DNA of 64,000 bases, from assembly GCA_964484135.1 (NCBI GenBank), contig CAZAEL010000002.1, forward strand, positions 1-64,000, read 5' to 3'. The DNA comes from CAZAEL01 sp964484135. GTDB lineage: Bacteria > Elusimicrobiota > Elusimicrobia > FEN-1173. Below the pieces are notes generated by a model. It searched no databases and had not been told where the DNA came from. It saw only the letters and a list, made by a program, of their open reading frames with translations. Position 1 is the first letter of the stretch; each line of letters starts with the position of its first letter. A program made the position numbers and the translations under genes. This document shows positions 1 to 9,300 of this stretch, one piece after another.

Positions 1-50
1 GGAGACGGTCCGGCGTTACTTGAAGTAATCCTTCCCGCCCCCCGCCCCTT

Positions 51-416
51 TTATATCGTGTAGCGCCCCGCCGGCGCGCCGAAGGCGTTCGGCAGATGCT
101 CGATTCCCTCCGGCGACACGGAAACCACATCAAAACGAAAAGGCCGGCCGCTCAACCGCTCCTCTTTGATGAACTCCAGGGCGGCTTTCAGGATTCGCCT
201 CTGCTTGGAGGCGTTCACCGACTCCTGCGGCCGTCCGAAGGCCGCGTTCCCCCGCGTTTTGACCTCCACGAACACCACGGCGCCTTGATGTTCCATGACC
301 AGATCCAGCTCCCCCAGACGGGTGCGGTAATTGGCCTTGAGCAAACGGTAGCCTTTGGATTCCAGGTGGGCCCGGGCCCGTTCTTCGCCCGAATGTCCTT
401 TGTCCAGGGTTCCCAA
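51..416 (-). CDS. yraN: YraN/UPF0102 family predicted nuclease
   Basis: Protein of about 121 residues, the usual size of the YraN (UPF0102) family, which has a restriction-endonuclease-like fold and unknown physiological role. The family core GELDLVMEHQGAVVFVEVKTR shows the acidic residues and the ExK pair of the nuclease-like site, preceded by the typical GEERARAHLESKGY opening helix. No ATG lies near the domain start; a TTG at 416-414 gives MGTLDKGHSGEE and is chosen because it places the conserved region at the normal distance from the N-terminus. It starts about 9 nt after the rnhB stop. rnhB-yraN downstream of rplS is a common bacterial arrangement. Function beyond the fold is not known. 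Confidence 0.88.
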   Translation of the reverse strand: MGTLDKGHSGEERARAHLESKGYRLLKANYRTRLGELDLVMEHQGAVVFVEVKTRGNAAFGRPQESVNASKQRRILKAALEFIKEERLSGRPFRFDVVSVSPEGIEHLPNAFGAPAGRYTI

Positions 417-424
417 GGGGACGG

Positions 425-1075
425 TCAGGAAGGAGAGGGGAGGTCTTTGAAGGGGAGAAAGGGCGAGACCGCCTCGATGACCGGGGCGTAGGAGCGGCGG
501 TGGATTTCGCAGGGGCCGTGGCGCTTGAGCGCCTCCTGGTGGGAGGGGGTGCCGTAGCCCTTGTTCTGGTCGAAGGAATAGAGGGGATATCTTTGATGGG
601 CCTCGGCCATGAGGCGGTCCCGGGTGACCTTGGCCAGGACGCTGGCCGCGGCCACGGAGGCGCTCTTGGCGTCCCCCTTCACCACGGGCTCCTGCCGCAG
701 GGAACATTCCGCGATCCGGCGGTTGCCGTCCACCAGCACCAGGTCGGGCCGGATGCCCAGCCGGAAGAGGGCCCGCCGCATGGCCAGGAAGGTGGCCTGC
801 AGGATGTTGATTTCGTCCACCACGTGGGATTCCACCACGGCCACGGCATAAAAAAGAGACTCTTTTCGGATCACCTCAAAGAGTCTCTCGCGCGTTTCAG
901 GGGAAAGTTTTTTGCTGTCGTTCAGGCCCCGCCAGACCGTGCCGGGGGGGAGGACGACGGCCGCGGCCACCACGGGCCCGGCCCAGGGGCCCCGGCCGGC
1001 CTCGTCCACGCCGGCCAGGCAGGGGAAACCCTTGTCGCGCCAAGCCTGGTCGAAGCGGCTGAGGCGGGCGGACAA
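425..1075 (-). CDS. rnhB: Ribonuclease HII
   Basis: Cleaves the RNA strand of RNA-DNA hybrids and nicks at misincorporated ribonucleotides. The 216-residue length is normal. The family signatures are all visible: LAGVDEAGRGPWAGPVVAAA (Asp24-Glu25 of the metal site), LNDSKKLS, VLVDGNRRI (Asp116) and KGDAKSASVAAASVLAKVTRD (Asp135). The start is a TTG, 10 nt downstream of the rplS stop, with no convincing Shine-Dalgarno sequence, so translation is probably coupled to rplS. Confidence 0.95.
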   Translation of the reverse strand: MSARLSRFDQAWRDKGFPCLAGVDEAGRGPWAGPVVAAAVVLPPGTVWRGLNDSKKLSPETRERLFEVIRKESLFYAVAVVESHVVDEINILQATFLAMRRALFRLGIRPDLVLVDGNRRIAECSLRQEPVVKGDAKSASVAAASVLAKVTRDRLMAEAHQRYPLYSFDQNKGYGTPSHQEALKRHGPCEIHRRSYAPVIEAVSPFLPFKDLPSPS

Positions 1076-1085
1076 GGGGGAAGGA

Positions 1086-1550
1086 TCAGCCGGCGGCGCC
1101 GGCGGGGTGGAGGGACTGAGCGGGTTTTTCGGGGGCGGGCGCGGGCTTGGCCTCCTTGGCGCCGGACGCGGGCGCGGTTTCCGGGGAGGACTTGGCGGTC
1201 TCGCCGGACTCCTCCTCCTCGATGCGGGCGGCCTTGCCGGACAGGTCCCGGAGGTAATAAAGCTTGGCGCGGCGGACTTTGCCGGACCGGACCACTTGGA
1301 TCTTCTCCACCCGCGGCGCGTGCAGGGAGAAGGTGCGCTCCACGCCCACGCCGAAGGACACCTTGCGCACCGTGAAGGTGGCGCCCACGCCGTGTCCCCG
1401 TTTGCGGATGACGATCCCTTCGAAGGTCTGCACCCGCTCGCTTTCGCCTTCCACGATCTTGACGTCCACGCGCACCAGGTCGCCGACCCGGAAGGGCGGG
1501 ACGTCCTTCTTCAAATAGGATTGTTCGATCTTTTCGATGATGGAGTTCAT
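1086..1550 (-). CDS. rplS: 50S ribosomal protein L19
   Basis: Large-subunit protein at the interface with the 30S subunit. The first ~115 residues match L19: FRVGDLVRVDVKIVEGESER, a KRGHGVGATFTVRK loop and a basic KVRRAKLYYLRDLSGKAARI end. After that comes a ~40-residue low-complexity tail rich in Ala, Pro, Glu and Lys that standard L19 lacks; it is likely disordered. The ATG is preceded by AGAGGA at a suitable distance, and trmD ends just upstream. Confidence 0.96.
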   Translation of the reverse strand: MNSIIEKIEQSYLKKDVPPFRVGDLVRVDVKIVEGESERVQTFEGIVIRKRGHGVGATFTVRKVSFGVGVERTFSLHAPRVEKIQVVRSGKVRRAKLYYLRDLSGKAARIEEEESGETAKSSPETAPASGAKEAKPAPAPEKPAQSLHPAGAAG

Positions 1551-1554
1551 TGTT

Positions 1555-2298
1555 TTATCCTCTGCCTTCCTTGGCCTTCTTTTTCAACAAATCGGGTCTT
1601 TTCGAGCGCGTGTTGCGCAGGGCTTCCTGTTTCCGCCAGGCCTGGATGGCCTTGTGGTCCCCGCCCAGGAGCACGTCGGGGACTGTCCGCCCCCGCCACA
1701 GGGCCGGCCGCGTGTAGTGCGGGCAATCCAGGAGGCCTTCCCACCCTTCGGCGAAGGAGTCGTACAGGAGGGAATCCGCCTGCTGAACCACGCCCGGAAT
1801 CTGCCGGGCCGCCGCGTCCGCCAGGGCCATGGCCGGGATCTCCCCGCCGGTGTACACCGCGTCGCCCACGGACACCTCCGCGTCCACCCAGTCCAGGAGC
1901 CGCTCGTCGATGCCTTCGTAGTGGCCGCAGATGAGCACCAAATGTTTTTTGCGGGCCAGGCTCTTGGCCAGGCCGTGCGTCAGGGGTTCGCCCTGGGGCG
2001 ACAAGTGCACCACCCACGGGCCCCGGCCCCGGCGCTTGCGCGCGGGAACCCCGGCGGCCCGCAGGGCCTGGAACAGGGGCTCCGGCTTCATGACCATGCC
2101 CGGTCCGCCGCCGTACGGGCGGTCGTCCACGGTGCGGTGTCTGTCGTCCGCGTGGTCGCGGATGTCCCGCACCCGGATGTCCAGGAGTCCCTTTTGCCGG
2201 GCCTTGCCCAGCAGGCTCTCCGTGAACACGCCCTCGAACATCCTGGGAAAGATCGTCAAAACGTCGATGCGGAGCCGCGGCCGGGCGTCAGCTTTCAT
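1555..2298 (-). CDS. trmD: tRNA (guanine-N1-)-methyltransferase TrmD
   Basis: Methylates G37 of tRNAs reading CNN codons with S-adenosylmethionine, preventing +1 frameshifting. The trefoil-knot SAM site is visible as LVLICGHYEGIDERLLD and YTGGEIPAMALADAAAR; the N-terminus DVLTIFPRMFEGVFTESLLG and the DDRPYGGGPGMVMKPEPL motif are also typical. 247 residues is normal. Its start overlaps the end of the shortened rimM by 11 nt, indicating coupled translation. Confidence 0.97.
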   Translation of the reverse strand: MKADARPRLRIDVLTIFPRMFEGVFTESLLGKARQKGLLDIRVRDIRDHADDRHRTVDDRPYGGGPGMVMKPEPLFQALRAAGVPARKRRGRGPWVVHLSPQGEPLTHGLAKSLARKKHLVLICGHYEGIDERLLDWVDAEVSVGDAVYTGGEIPAMALADAAARQIPGVVQQADSLLYDSFAEGWEGLLDCPHYTRPALWRGRTVPDVLLGGDHKAIQAWRKQEALRNTRSKRPDLLKKKAKEGRG

Positions 2299-2539
2299 AC
2301 ACGTCCCGCAGGCCGGGCGGCAGGCGCACCAGGATGCGGCGCGCCGCCAAATCGATCTCCAGCACCACGTCCTTCAGGGCCGGGACCAGGTACTCCCGCT
2401 GTTCGCCGCGCACCACGAAAACGTCGTTGGCGCCCGTGGGGTAAACGTCCTTCAGGAGCCCCAGGGTTTCGCCGCTCTCGGTGACAACCGCGCAGCCGTC
2501 CAGGTCTTTGACGCGGTAGCCGGGGGCGGGGTTTTCCAC
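2288..2539 (-). CDS. rimM: RimM C-terminal PRC-barrel domain only (half-size 16S processing factor)
   Basis: 83-residue protein that aligns by eye only with the C-terminal half of RimM, the 30S maturation factor that binds S19: GYRVKDLDGCAVVTESGETL, GLLKDVYPTGANDVFVVRG, EYLVPALKDVVLEIDL and the end LPPGLRDVYES. Normal RimM is about 165-175 residues with an N-terminal beta-barrel domain; here that domain is absent. There is no room for it, because the GTG start is the codon immediately after the khpA TAG stop (2542-2540). The position between khpA and trmD is exactly that of rimM. Either a genuine domain loss or an old deletion; the intact PRC-barrel argues it is still in use. Confidence 0.8.
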   Translation of the reverse strand: MENPAPGYRVKDLDGCAVVTESGETLGLLKDVYPTGANDVFVVRGEQREYLVPALKDVVLEIDLAARRILVRLPPGLRDVYES

Positions 2540-2818
2540 CTATTCCGCCAGTTCCACACCCACCTGTCGGTTGTCTTTGCCGAAAACAGACGTGACCAGG
2601 CGGCGCAGGGACTGGATGTTCCGCCCCCGCCGGCCGATGATCTTGCCCCGGTCGTCGGGAGACACCTCCAGGGCCACATGGCTTCCCTTGGGGCGGGCTT
2701 CGCCGTCCCCGGCCGGCGCGCCGCCTTCCGGGGCTTCCACCCAGCGGGCCGCCACCTTTTCCGGGTGGTCGGCCAGGGCGCGGGCGACGGACAAGACGAA
2801 CTCGACGGGGGATGGCAT
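2540..2818 (-). CDS. khpA: KhpA-like KH-domain RNA-binding protein
   Basis: 92-residue single-KH protein. The KH signature is DRGKIIGRRGRNIQSLRRLV, with the GRRG loop that contacts RNA. The N-terminus VEFVLSVARALADHPEKV is typical of KhpA/YlqC; between it and the KH core there is a Gly/Ala/Pro-rich insert of about 15 residues (around residues 29-43). KhpA proteins act with KhpB in RNA binding and envelope growth control in Gram-positive bacteria; here the role is inferred. The ATG at 2818 is chosen because it matches the family N-terminus and lies just after the rpsP stop at 2839; no strong ribosome site is seen. Confidence 0.88.
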   Translation of the reverse strand: MPSPVEFVLSVARALADHPEKVAARWVEAPEGGAPAGDGEARPKGSHVALEVSPDDRGKIIGRRGRNIQSLRRLVTSVFGKDNRQVGVELAE

Positions 2819-2838
2819 GGCCGGCAAAGCCGGGAAAC

Positions 2839-3099
2839 TTAAGAGGCGGTCTGAGCCGTGTTCCAAACGCCCGCGGCGGAGAGGACCGTGCGGACGGTGT
2901 CCGAGGGTTGGGCCCCCTTGCTGATCCAGTACTTCAGGCGTTCGGCGTTGACCGTGATTTTGTTGGTCTTTTCCTTGGGGTGGTAATGGCCGATGACTTC
3001 CAAACCGGCGGCGTCCCGGGCTTTGGTTCCATGAATCGCCACGATCCGAAAATGGGGCTGGAGGGGACGGCCCACCCGTTGCATGCGAATGCGCACCAT
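2839..3099 (-). CDS. rpsP: 30S ribosomal protein S16
   Basis: First gene of the operon. The N-terminus MVRIRMQRVGRPLQPHFRIV and the GLEVIGHYHPKEKTNKITVN block identify S16; WISKGAQPSDTVRTVL is the usual C-terminal helix. 86 residues is normal. The ATG is preceded by AGGAGA about 9 nt upstream, and a strong promoter lies 40-70 nt upstream. Confidence 0.96.
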   Translation of the reverse strand: MVRIRMQRVGRPLQPHFRIVAIHGTKARDAAGLEVIGHYHPKEKTNKITVNAERLKYWISKGAQPSDTVRTVLSAAGVWNTAQTAS

Positions 3100-3139
3100 A
3101 GTGAAGGGTTCTCCTAAACAGTGTGAGTTTTGAGGGGAA

Positions 3140-3168
3140 ATTCTATCTAGAATCCGGCGGCATGTCAA
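3140..3168 (-). promoter_or_regulatory. Sigma70-type promoter of the rpsP operon
   Basis: Read on the minus strand: TTGACA (3168-3163), a 17-nt spacer and TAGAAT (3145-3140). This is a perfect -35 box and a 5/6 -10 box at the ideal spacing, about 40 nt before the rpsP start codon. Confidence 0.8.
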
Positions 3169-3240
3169 GATAAATTTTGAGGCGCTCCCGGACGCCGCGG
3201 CGCGACGCGGTCCGTGCCGGGGTTTCCCGGGAACAGGGTC

Positions 3241-3379
3241 CCGATTTCGTATATTTACAATACATTTACAATAATATTTGATAGTTACAAATATTTTACA
3301 AGTATATAATTGTAAATTAAGCTACGACCAATATACTATACGCGAAGCCCGGACCACATTGAAAAACCGCTCAAAACAC
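3241..3379 (+). promoter_or_regulatory. AT-rich promoter island with repeated TTACAA motifs
   Basis: From about 3247 to 3350 the sequence switches abruptly to high AT content in a GC-rich chromosome. TTTACAAT or TTACAA occurs at least four times (about 3255, 3265, 3285 and 3296), and an inverted copy ATTGTAAATTAA lies at about 3310-3321, so arms TTTACAAT/ATTGTAAA can pair. TATATAAT at 3303-3310 is a candidate -10 box; TTGATA at 3278 is the nearest -35-like hexamer but is 19-21 nt away, so sigma assignment is uncertain. The repeats could be operator half-sites for regulation of the giant gene. Confidence 0.45.
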
Positions 3380-6300
3380 ATGATAAAATCCTTAAATTCG
3401 TTATTCATTGCAAAAGAGATTGTCCGGGCCGTTCGCGGCCGCGGGAGAGCGGCTTTTTGCGTGGCTCTGGCCGGGGCCTATCTCTTTTCCAACGTCGTGG
3501 GCGCGCACGCCGCGGAGTCCGCCTTTTGGAAAGAGCGCCGAAACGCGGCCCAGCGCATGCAGCAGAAGTCTTCCCTTTCCGAAAGCCTGCCCGCCCTGGG
3601 CCTGGCCGCGGAGGAGCGGGCCCGCGCCGGCCTGACCAGCGAACAGTACCAGATGCTGGCCCAACTGCCCAAGGCCGGGCAGGTCAACTTCGGGGCGGTG
3701 GCGGACATCCCCATCACCAACGGCTGGCCGGGCCAGGGCTTGGGGGAGAAAATCCCGGCCGGGCTCAAGGGCGGGCAGTCCGCCGACGATTCGCCCTCCT
3801 GGCTGTCCACCTTGATCCTGCCCTACGGCACCCTCCGCGACGTTTATCTGTCCCCGGTCCAGAACGCCCCCCTGGTCATCCACATCCAGGACGCCCACGA
3901 GATCCAGGAGGCCCAGAAGAACATGGCCGCCATGATCCAGGGCCTGCGGGAAGGCCGGGGCATCACCCTGGTGGGGTTGGAGGGGGCGTCCGGGGCCTTC
4001 GCCCTGGAGCCGTACCGGTCCTATCCCAACGCGGCCGTCACCCGGGGCATCGCGGAGTATTTCCTGAAGGAGGGGTACATCGGCGGGGCGGAGTTCGTGG
4101 GCCTCACCGCGCCCGAGCCGCCCACCCTCTGGGGCGTGGAGGACCTGTCCCTTTACCAGGGCAACATCCAGGCGTTCAAGGATTCCGTCCGATTCCGGGC
4201 CGACCTGCGGGCCTTCCTCAAGCGGCTGAAGACCGCGGCGGACCGGCTCAAGTTCCGCGTGTATTCGAACCCCCTCAAGGATTTCGACCGGCACTTCAAC
4301 GCGTACAAGAACCGCCAGGAGGGGCTGGGGGATTACGTGCGCTTCCTCATGGACGCCCGGCAGAACCCGCGCGGCTACCCCAACCTGTACCTGCTCCTGG
4401 ACGCCCTGGAGTGGGAGGAGTCCCTGGACTTCCGCCGGGTGGAAAAAGAGCGCCTCCAGCTGGTGGAGGTCCTGGCCCGGGAGTTGTCCGAGGCCCAGCT
4501 CAACCATTTGGTGCAGCAGAGCCTGCTCTACCGCCTGGGCCGCATGGGGTACGGGGACTACCACCGCTTCCTGCGCCAGCTCTGCCGGGACAACGGCATC
4601 CGCCTGGAGGACTTCGGTCAGCTGGATTCCTACATCACGTACGTGCTCCTGGCGGAACGCATCAACCGCAACGAGCTTTTGGTGGAGCTGACCCGGCTGG
4701 AGGACGACACCCAGGCCGCGCTGGCGGCCACGCCCGAGCAAAAGAAGATGGTGCTGGTGAACCGCAACCTCATGCTCCTGGAAAAGCTGGCCGGCCACGC
4801 CATGACCCCGGTGGACTGGCATTATTACGACGCCAAGCGGCCGGAGGTCCTGCGCGTCGTGCAGGACCTGGAGCAGATGGGCCAGTCCCTGGGCGACCCC
4901 CTGTCCCTGGACGCGCCCCAAAACGTCCCGGCCATGCTGGAGCCCTTCGAGCAGTTCTGCCGGCGCGCCCTGGAACGCAACCGGGCCCTGGTGGACAACC
5001 TCCTACAAAAACTCAAGGAAAAGGCCGGCCCGTCCTCTCCCTCCGTGGCCGTGCTGGTGGCGGGCGGTTTCCACACGGACGGTTTGAGCCAGCTCCTCCG
5101 GTCCAAGGACATTTCCTACGTGGTGGTGACCCCCAAAATCTCCGAGGTGCCCAAGGAGAGCAAATACCTGGACATCTTCGCCCACGATCCCCTGCCCCTG
5201 GAGAAGCTCTTCGCCGGGGAGACCATCTATCTGGCCGCGGAGCGGCTCCTGGTGCTGGACGGGGCCCAGATCAAGTTCTCCCACACGCGCTTGAGCGCCT
5301 TCCGGGGGTTGTACCGCATGTTCCAGCCCGCCCTCCAGGCCCTGTTCGAGGAGGCGGGGGAGGACATGGAAACGCTGCAGGAGAGCCTGAACCGGCAGTC
5401 TTCCGAGGTTTCCGCGGCCCTGGGCGAAAAAGAGCTCAGGATCGAGATCGACCGGGACATCTCCCGCAGGGGGTTCTACAGCGTGCTCCGCTACTCCCTG
5501 ACCGCGGAGAACGGCGCCCCGGTCCGGGCCCAGCTGGCCGTCATGACCAAGGACAAGCTGGCGGCCGCCAAACAGTTCCTGGAGGAAGAGGGGATGCAGG
5601 ACGCGGTGCACGAGGCCGAGATCACCGTGGACGGGGAAACCTATGTGCTGGTCCTGTTCAAATCCTCGTCGATCACGGACACCCTGGCCGGCCACTGGGA
5701 CAAGTTCCGGGGTTGGCTGTCTCGCATGAGACCCTCCGCCGAAGAGAAACCCGGCGGGGCGGCGACGGCGGCCCTCACCGCGGAAGAACGGCTGACCCGC
5801 CTGGAAAAGAATCCGTTCATCCGAAGATATTTTCAGGCGGGATCGAACCACCGGGCGGTTTTCCAAGAAGCGTTGAAAGCCTTTTTCGACAGCGGCGACC
5901 CGGAGGTCGCGGCCATTGCCCGGGAAGTGGAGGCTCTGGATCCCGCCGAAATTCTGTCACAGGCCCAGGCCATCATTGACGGCAAGGAGGCTCTCCGCAA
6001 ATCCCCGGGCCAAACGATGACCCTTCGAGACCTCGCCCTGGCCGACACCAGCGGGGCGCAGGACCTGCATCAGTTGTTCAACTCCACCCTCTATATAGCC
6101 CAAAGCTACTTTGAAGATGCCGACATGAAGGGTGTGGAATTGAACGGCGAGGTGGCCTGGAAGACCACCTTCCGAGAAGGTCTCATCATCCTCCGGGCCC
6201 TGGAACAGCCGGCGGCCCCGGAGGCGGCGCCGGCGCCCTCCCGCGGACTCCAAGGCGCCCTTGACCGTGCCGGACAATGGGTCCGTTCCCTGGTCAAAGT

Positions 6301-9300
6301 CGACAACCTGCTGATCGTGATCTGGGGAGGAGGCCTGTTCCTGGCCGCCACCGCCCTGGCTTTCAACGCCCCTTTCACGGCGGAACTGGCGTCCTATTTG
6401 AGCGAAGCGGGCATGGCGGGGCGGTTCATGGAATTCTTCACGCTCCTGAAGTTCGCCCTGCCGGCCTTTCTGACCATCGGGCTGGCTTCCGTCCTCGTCC
6501 GCCGGGACATGGCCCGGGCGGACTCGGGTACGGAGGCGTCCGCGGAGAAGGAGCCTGGTCCCGGTCGGCTCGCCCGCCTTCTCGCCAGCCCGTCCTTCCT
6601 GCTGCTGGTCAGCGGCGGCCTTCTGGTCCTCAACATCTTCCTGCGGGCCGGCATCCTGGCGTACGTGGACTTCATGGGTTCCTTCGACGGGACGCCGACG
6701 GTGGAGATGTTGTCCCAGTTTTCGGGCCAGGAGAGGCTCTTCCTGGAATTCTTCTTCCTGAAGCAGGGGTCTCCTTTCCTCCAGGCGATCTGGGAGCCCC
6801 TGAAGGCCGCGTCGTTCTTCTTTTTGAACGACCTCTTGAGCCTGACCTTCGTCGTTTCCGGCCTGCTCACGGCCGTGAAAAAACTTTTTTCGCCGGATCT
6901 TTACGCCCGGCTGTTCCGGAACAAGACCCTCCTTATGTCCATCCTTTTCACGCTTTACACCATGGTCTCCTGGGAGATCGGAATGGATTCGGGCGACACG
7001 ACCGTGTTCCTCTTCTCCTTCGTCGGGATGGCCCTGTGGCACGCCCTGGCCGGCCGGGTGGCGGCGCGCGCCGCGGCCGCCGCGTCCGACCGAGATCGGG
7101 AGGGGGCGTCGCGGCTGGGCCTCCCGCGGCTGGTCTCCGCCGGGCTGGGCATCCTCACGGTGTTCGCCTTCCTGTCCACGGTGTACACCATGGCGTCCCT
7201 GGGCGGTATCCCCATGCTGGGGGTCGTCCTTCCCCAGGCCGGCGGGTGGGCCATCCATCCCGAGGAGGTCGGGACCTTCTCGCAGTTCCTGTCCGACAAC
7301 CCGGCGCTGATCGTCCTGCCCCTCTTGTACGCCTTGAGCCGCGTGGTGGCGGGCCGGATGGAGGCGAAGGGCCGCGCAGCGGAACCGGCGGAGAAGAAGG
7401 AAGGGGAAGCCGGGACTTTTCTGGGGCTGTTCCTCATGATCCTCATGCCGGCGTCCGTGGGGCTCATGTCCGCGGCGCCCACATTCTCTGCGGGACTCTT
7501 ATTGCCGGGGATCCTGGTGGCCGGCTTGGCGCTCGCCGCCCTGGCGGCGGCCTCCCTCACCCGGAAGCTGGCCCCCGGCGGCGCCGTCCTCCGGTCGGCC
7601 GTGGTCTCTTCGGGGTTGTTCGTCGCGCAGTATTTCTCGTTTCCCGTCCTGATCAACGCCATACAGGACCTCTGGAGCCGGATCTTCATCATCCAATTCA
7701 ACATCACCGGTGGGCCCTTCGCGGCGGCGGCGGACACCGGGACCGCGCTCGTGGGGCCCGTGGGCGCGGCCGGATGGTTCGTGTCCGTGGTGGGGGTATT
7801 CCTGGCCACATTCTTCGCGGTCCACTCGGTCATGAAGAAGTTCTCTTCCGGCCGCACGAAGGGGCGGGGTGCCGCCGAGCCGCCCGCGGCCCCCGGCTCC
7901 TGGTTCGGGGAAGATTACGAGCGGTTCGTGCTCGACCCGGCGCTGCGGGCCTTCTTCTCCCTGCACGCGCGGGTTTGGGACGACATGGTGGACTCTCTGG
8001 CCGGATGGGGGCTTAACCGGAACGCGGCCGAGGCCCTGCGGGCGGCCCAGGACATGGATGACGCGGTGGCCCTGCTTATGCCCCACATGGGGCTGTATGA
8101 GTTGACCCGACACGTGTTCGAGGCCGTTTCCGAGAGCGTCCACGCCAGCGCGGACGACAGGGAGTTCGGCGGCGACATCTCGGAAGCGCTTTCCGTCCTG
8201 GAACGGGAGACGGGGGTCGGGATCAATCCGGAAGACATTCAAATCGTGCGGGGCCCGCCCGTGGGGGCGGAGGGGGACAGGCTTTTGGGTTTCGCTGAGG
8301 ATCAGACAGGGCGGCTAAAAATCCTTGTGAGCCCGGAGGTTCTGCGGGAGTTCCGGGACGGCGAGGAGACCCGCGACATCGCCCGCCGGCAAAACATTTC
8401 CCTTGAAGAGGCTTTCCGGGTCGTTTTGGTCCGCGCCCTCCTCCACGAGGTGCTGGAAACCGGCGGCATGTCCCACGAGAACGTGCAGCGCACCGGTTTC
8501 AGGACCGATGGTCTTGCAAGTCTGAATGAGATGGCCCGGATGTTCGCGCTCCTGCAGCGAACCGAATTGGGCCCTTTGCTCCGGGAAGGCGACGTGGGCG
8601 TTGACGTCCGGTTGTCCGATACCGAGGTGGAATCGGCCGTGGCCCTGCGCCGGGCGCTGGAGCTGGCCATTTTCAATCGCCGCTTGGGCCCTCCAGCTGA
8701 TGAGACCGACCGCAGAACCCGTGAGATCCTCGCCACCCACGTTGAGCTTGCCTACTTGGAGACGTTCCCTCCCGACCTTCGCGGGCAAGCCGCCGTTCAA
8801 AACGATTTGCTTGAAGAACTGCGTTCCCTCCGGGCCCAGGGCGCCACGGAGGAGGAGATCGCGCAAAGGATCGCCGAGGCTCTTGGCTTCGAAGACGCGG
8901 AGGCGGTCCGTAGGGCCGCCCGGATCCTGCCCATGGCCCTGCCCACCGAGGTCCTGCACACGCGAGGCGGCGACGGACGGTCCGCCATTGATCCCAAGAC
9001 CGGCAAAACGGCGTACGGCAACGCGGCCAAGCCCACGCCGGACGTGAAGGTCTATTCCAGTTCCACCAGCTCCCCGCCCACGCGGGAGGCTTTTGACCGT
9101 ATGGAGCGGGTGCGCCAGGACCTCCTTGAGCGGATGCTTTCGAATCCGGGGGGGGTCGGGGCGTATTTCGAAGGCCGGATGGCGGACGTGCGGCGGCGCA
9201 TCCTGCAGGTCCTGGGATTGGAGAAAATGGCCGGAGTGACGGCCGTCACCACTCCCTCGGCCACGGACGTGGAGTTGATCCCTCTCATGATGGCGGCCAA

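Noticed and set aside
1..28. Possible C-terminus of a plus-strand gene (ETVRRYLK then TAA at 26-28)
   Set aside because: Only eight codons are visible; chance is as likely, although a convergent gene ending here is possible.
2540..2866. Frameshifted N-terminal half of rimM
   Set aside because: The space upstream is fully used by khpA and rpsP; no frame encodes the RimM N-domain.
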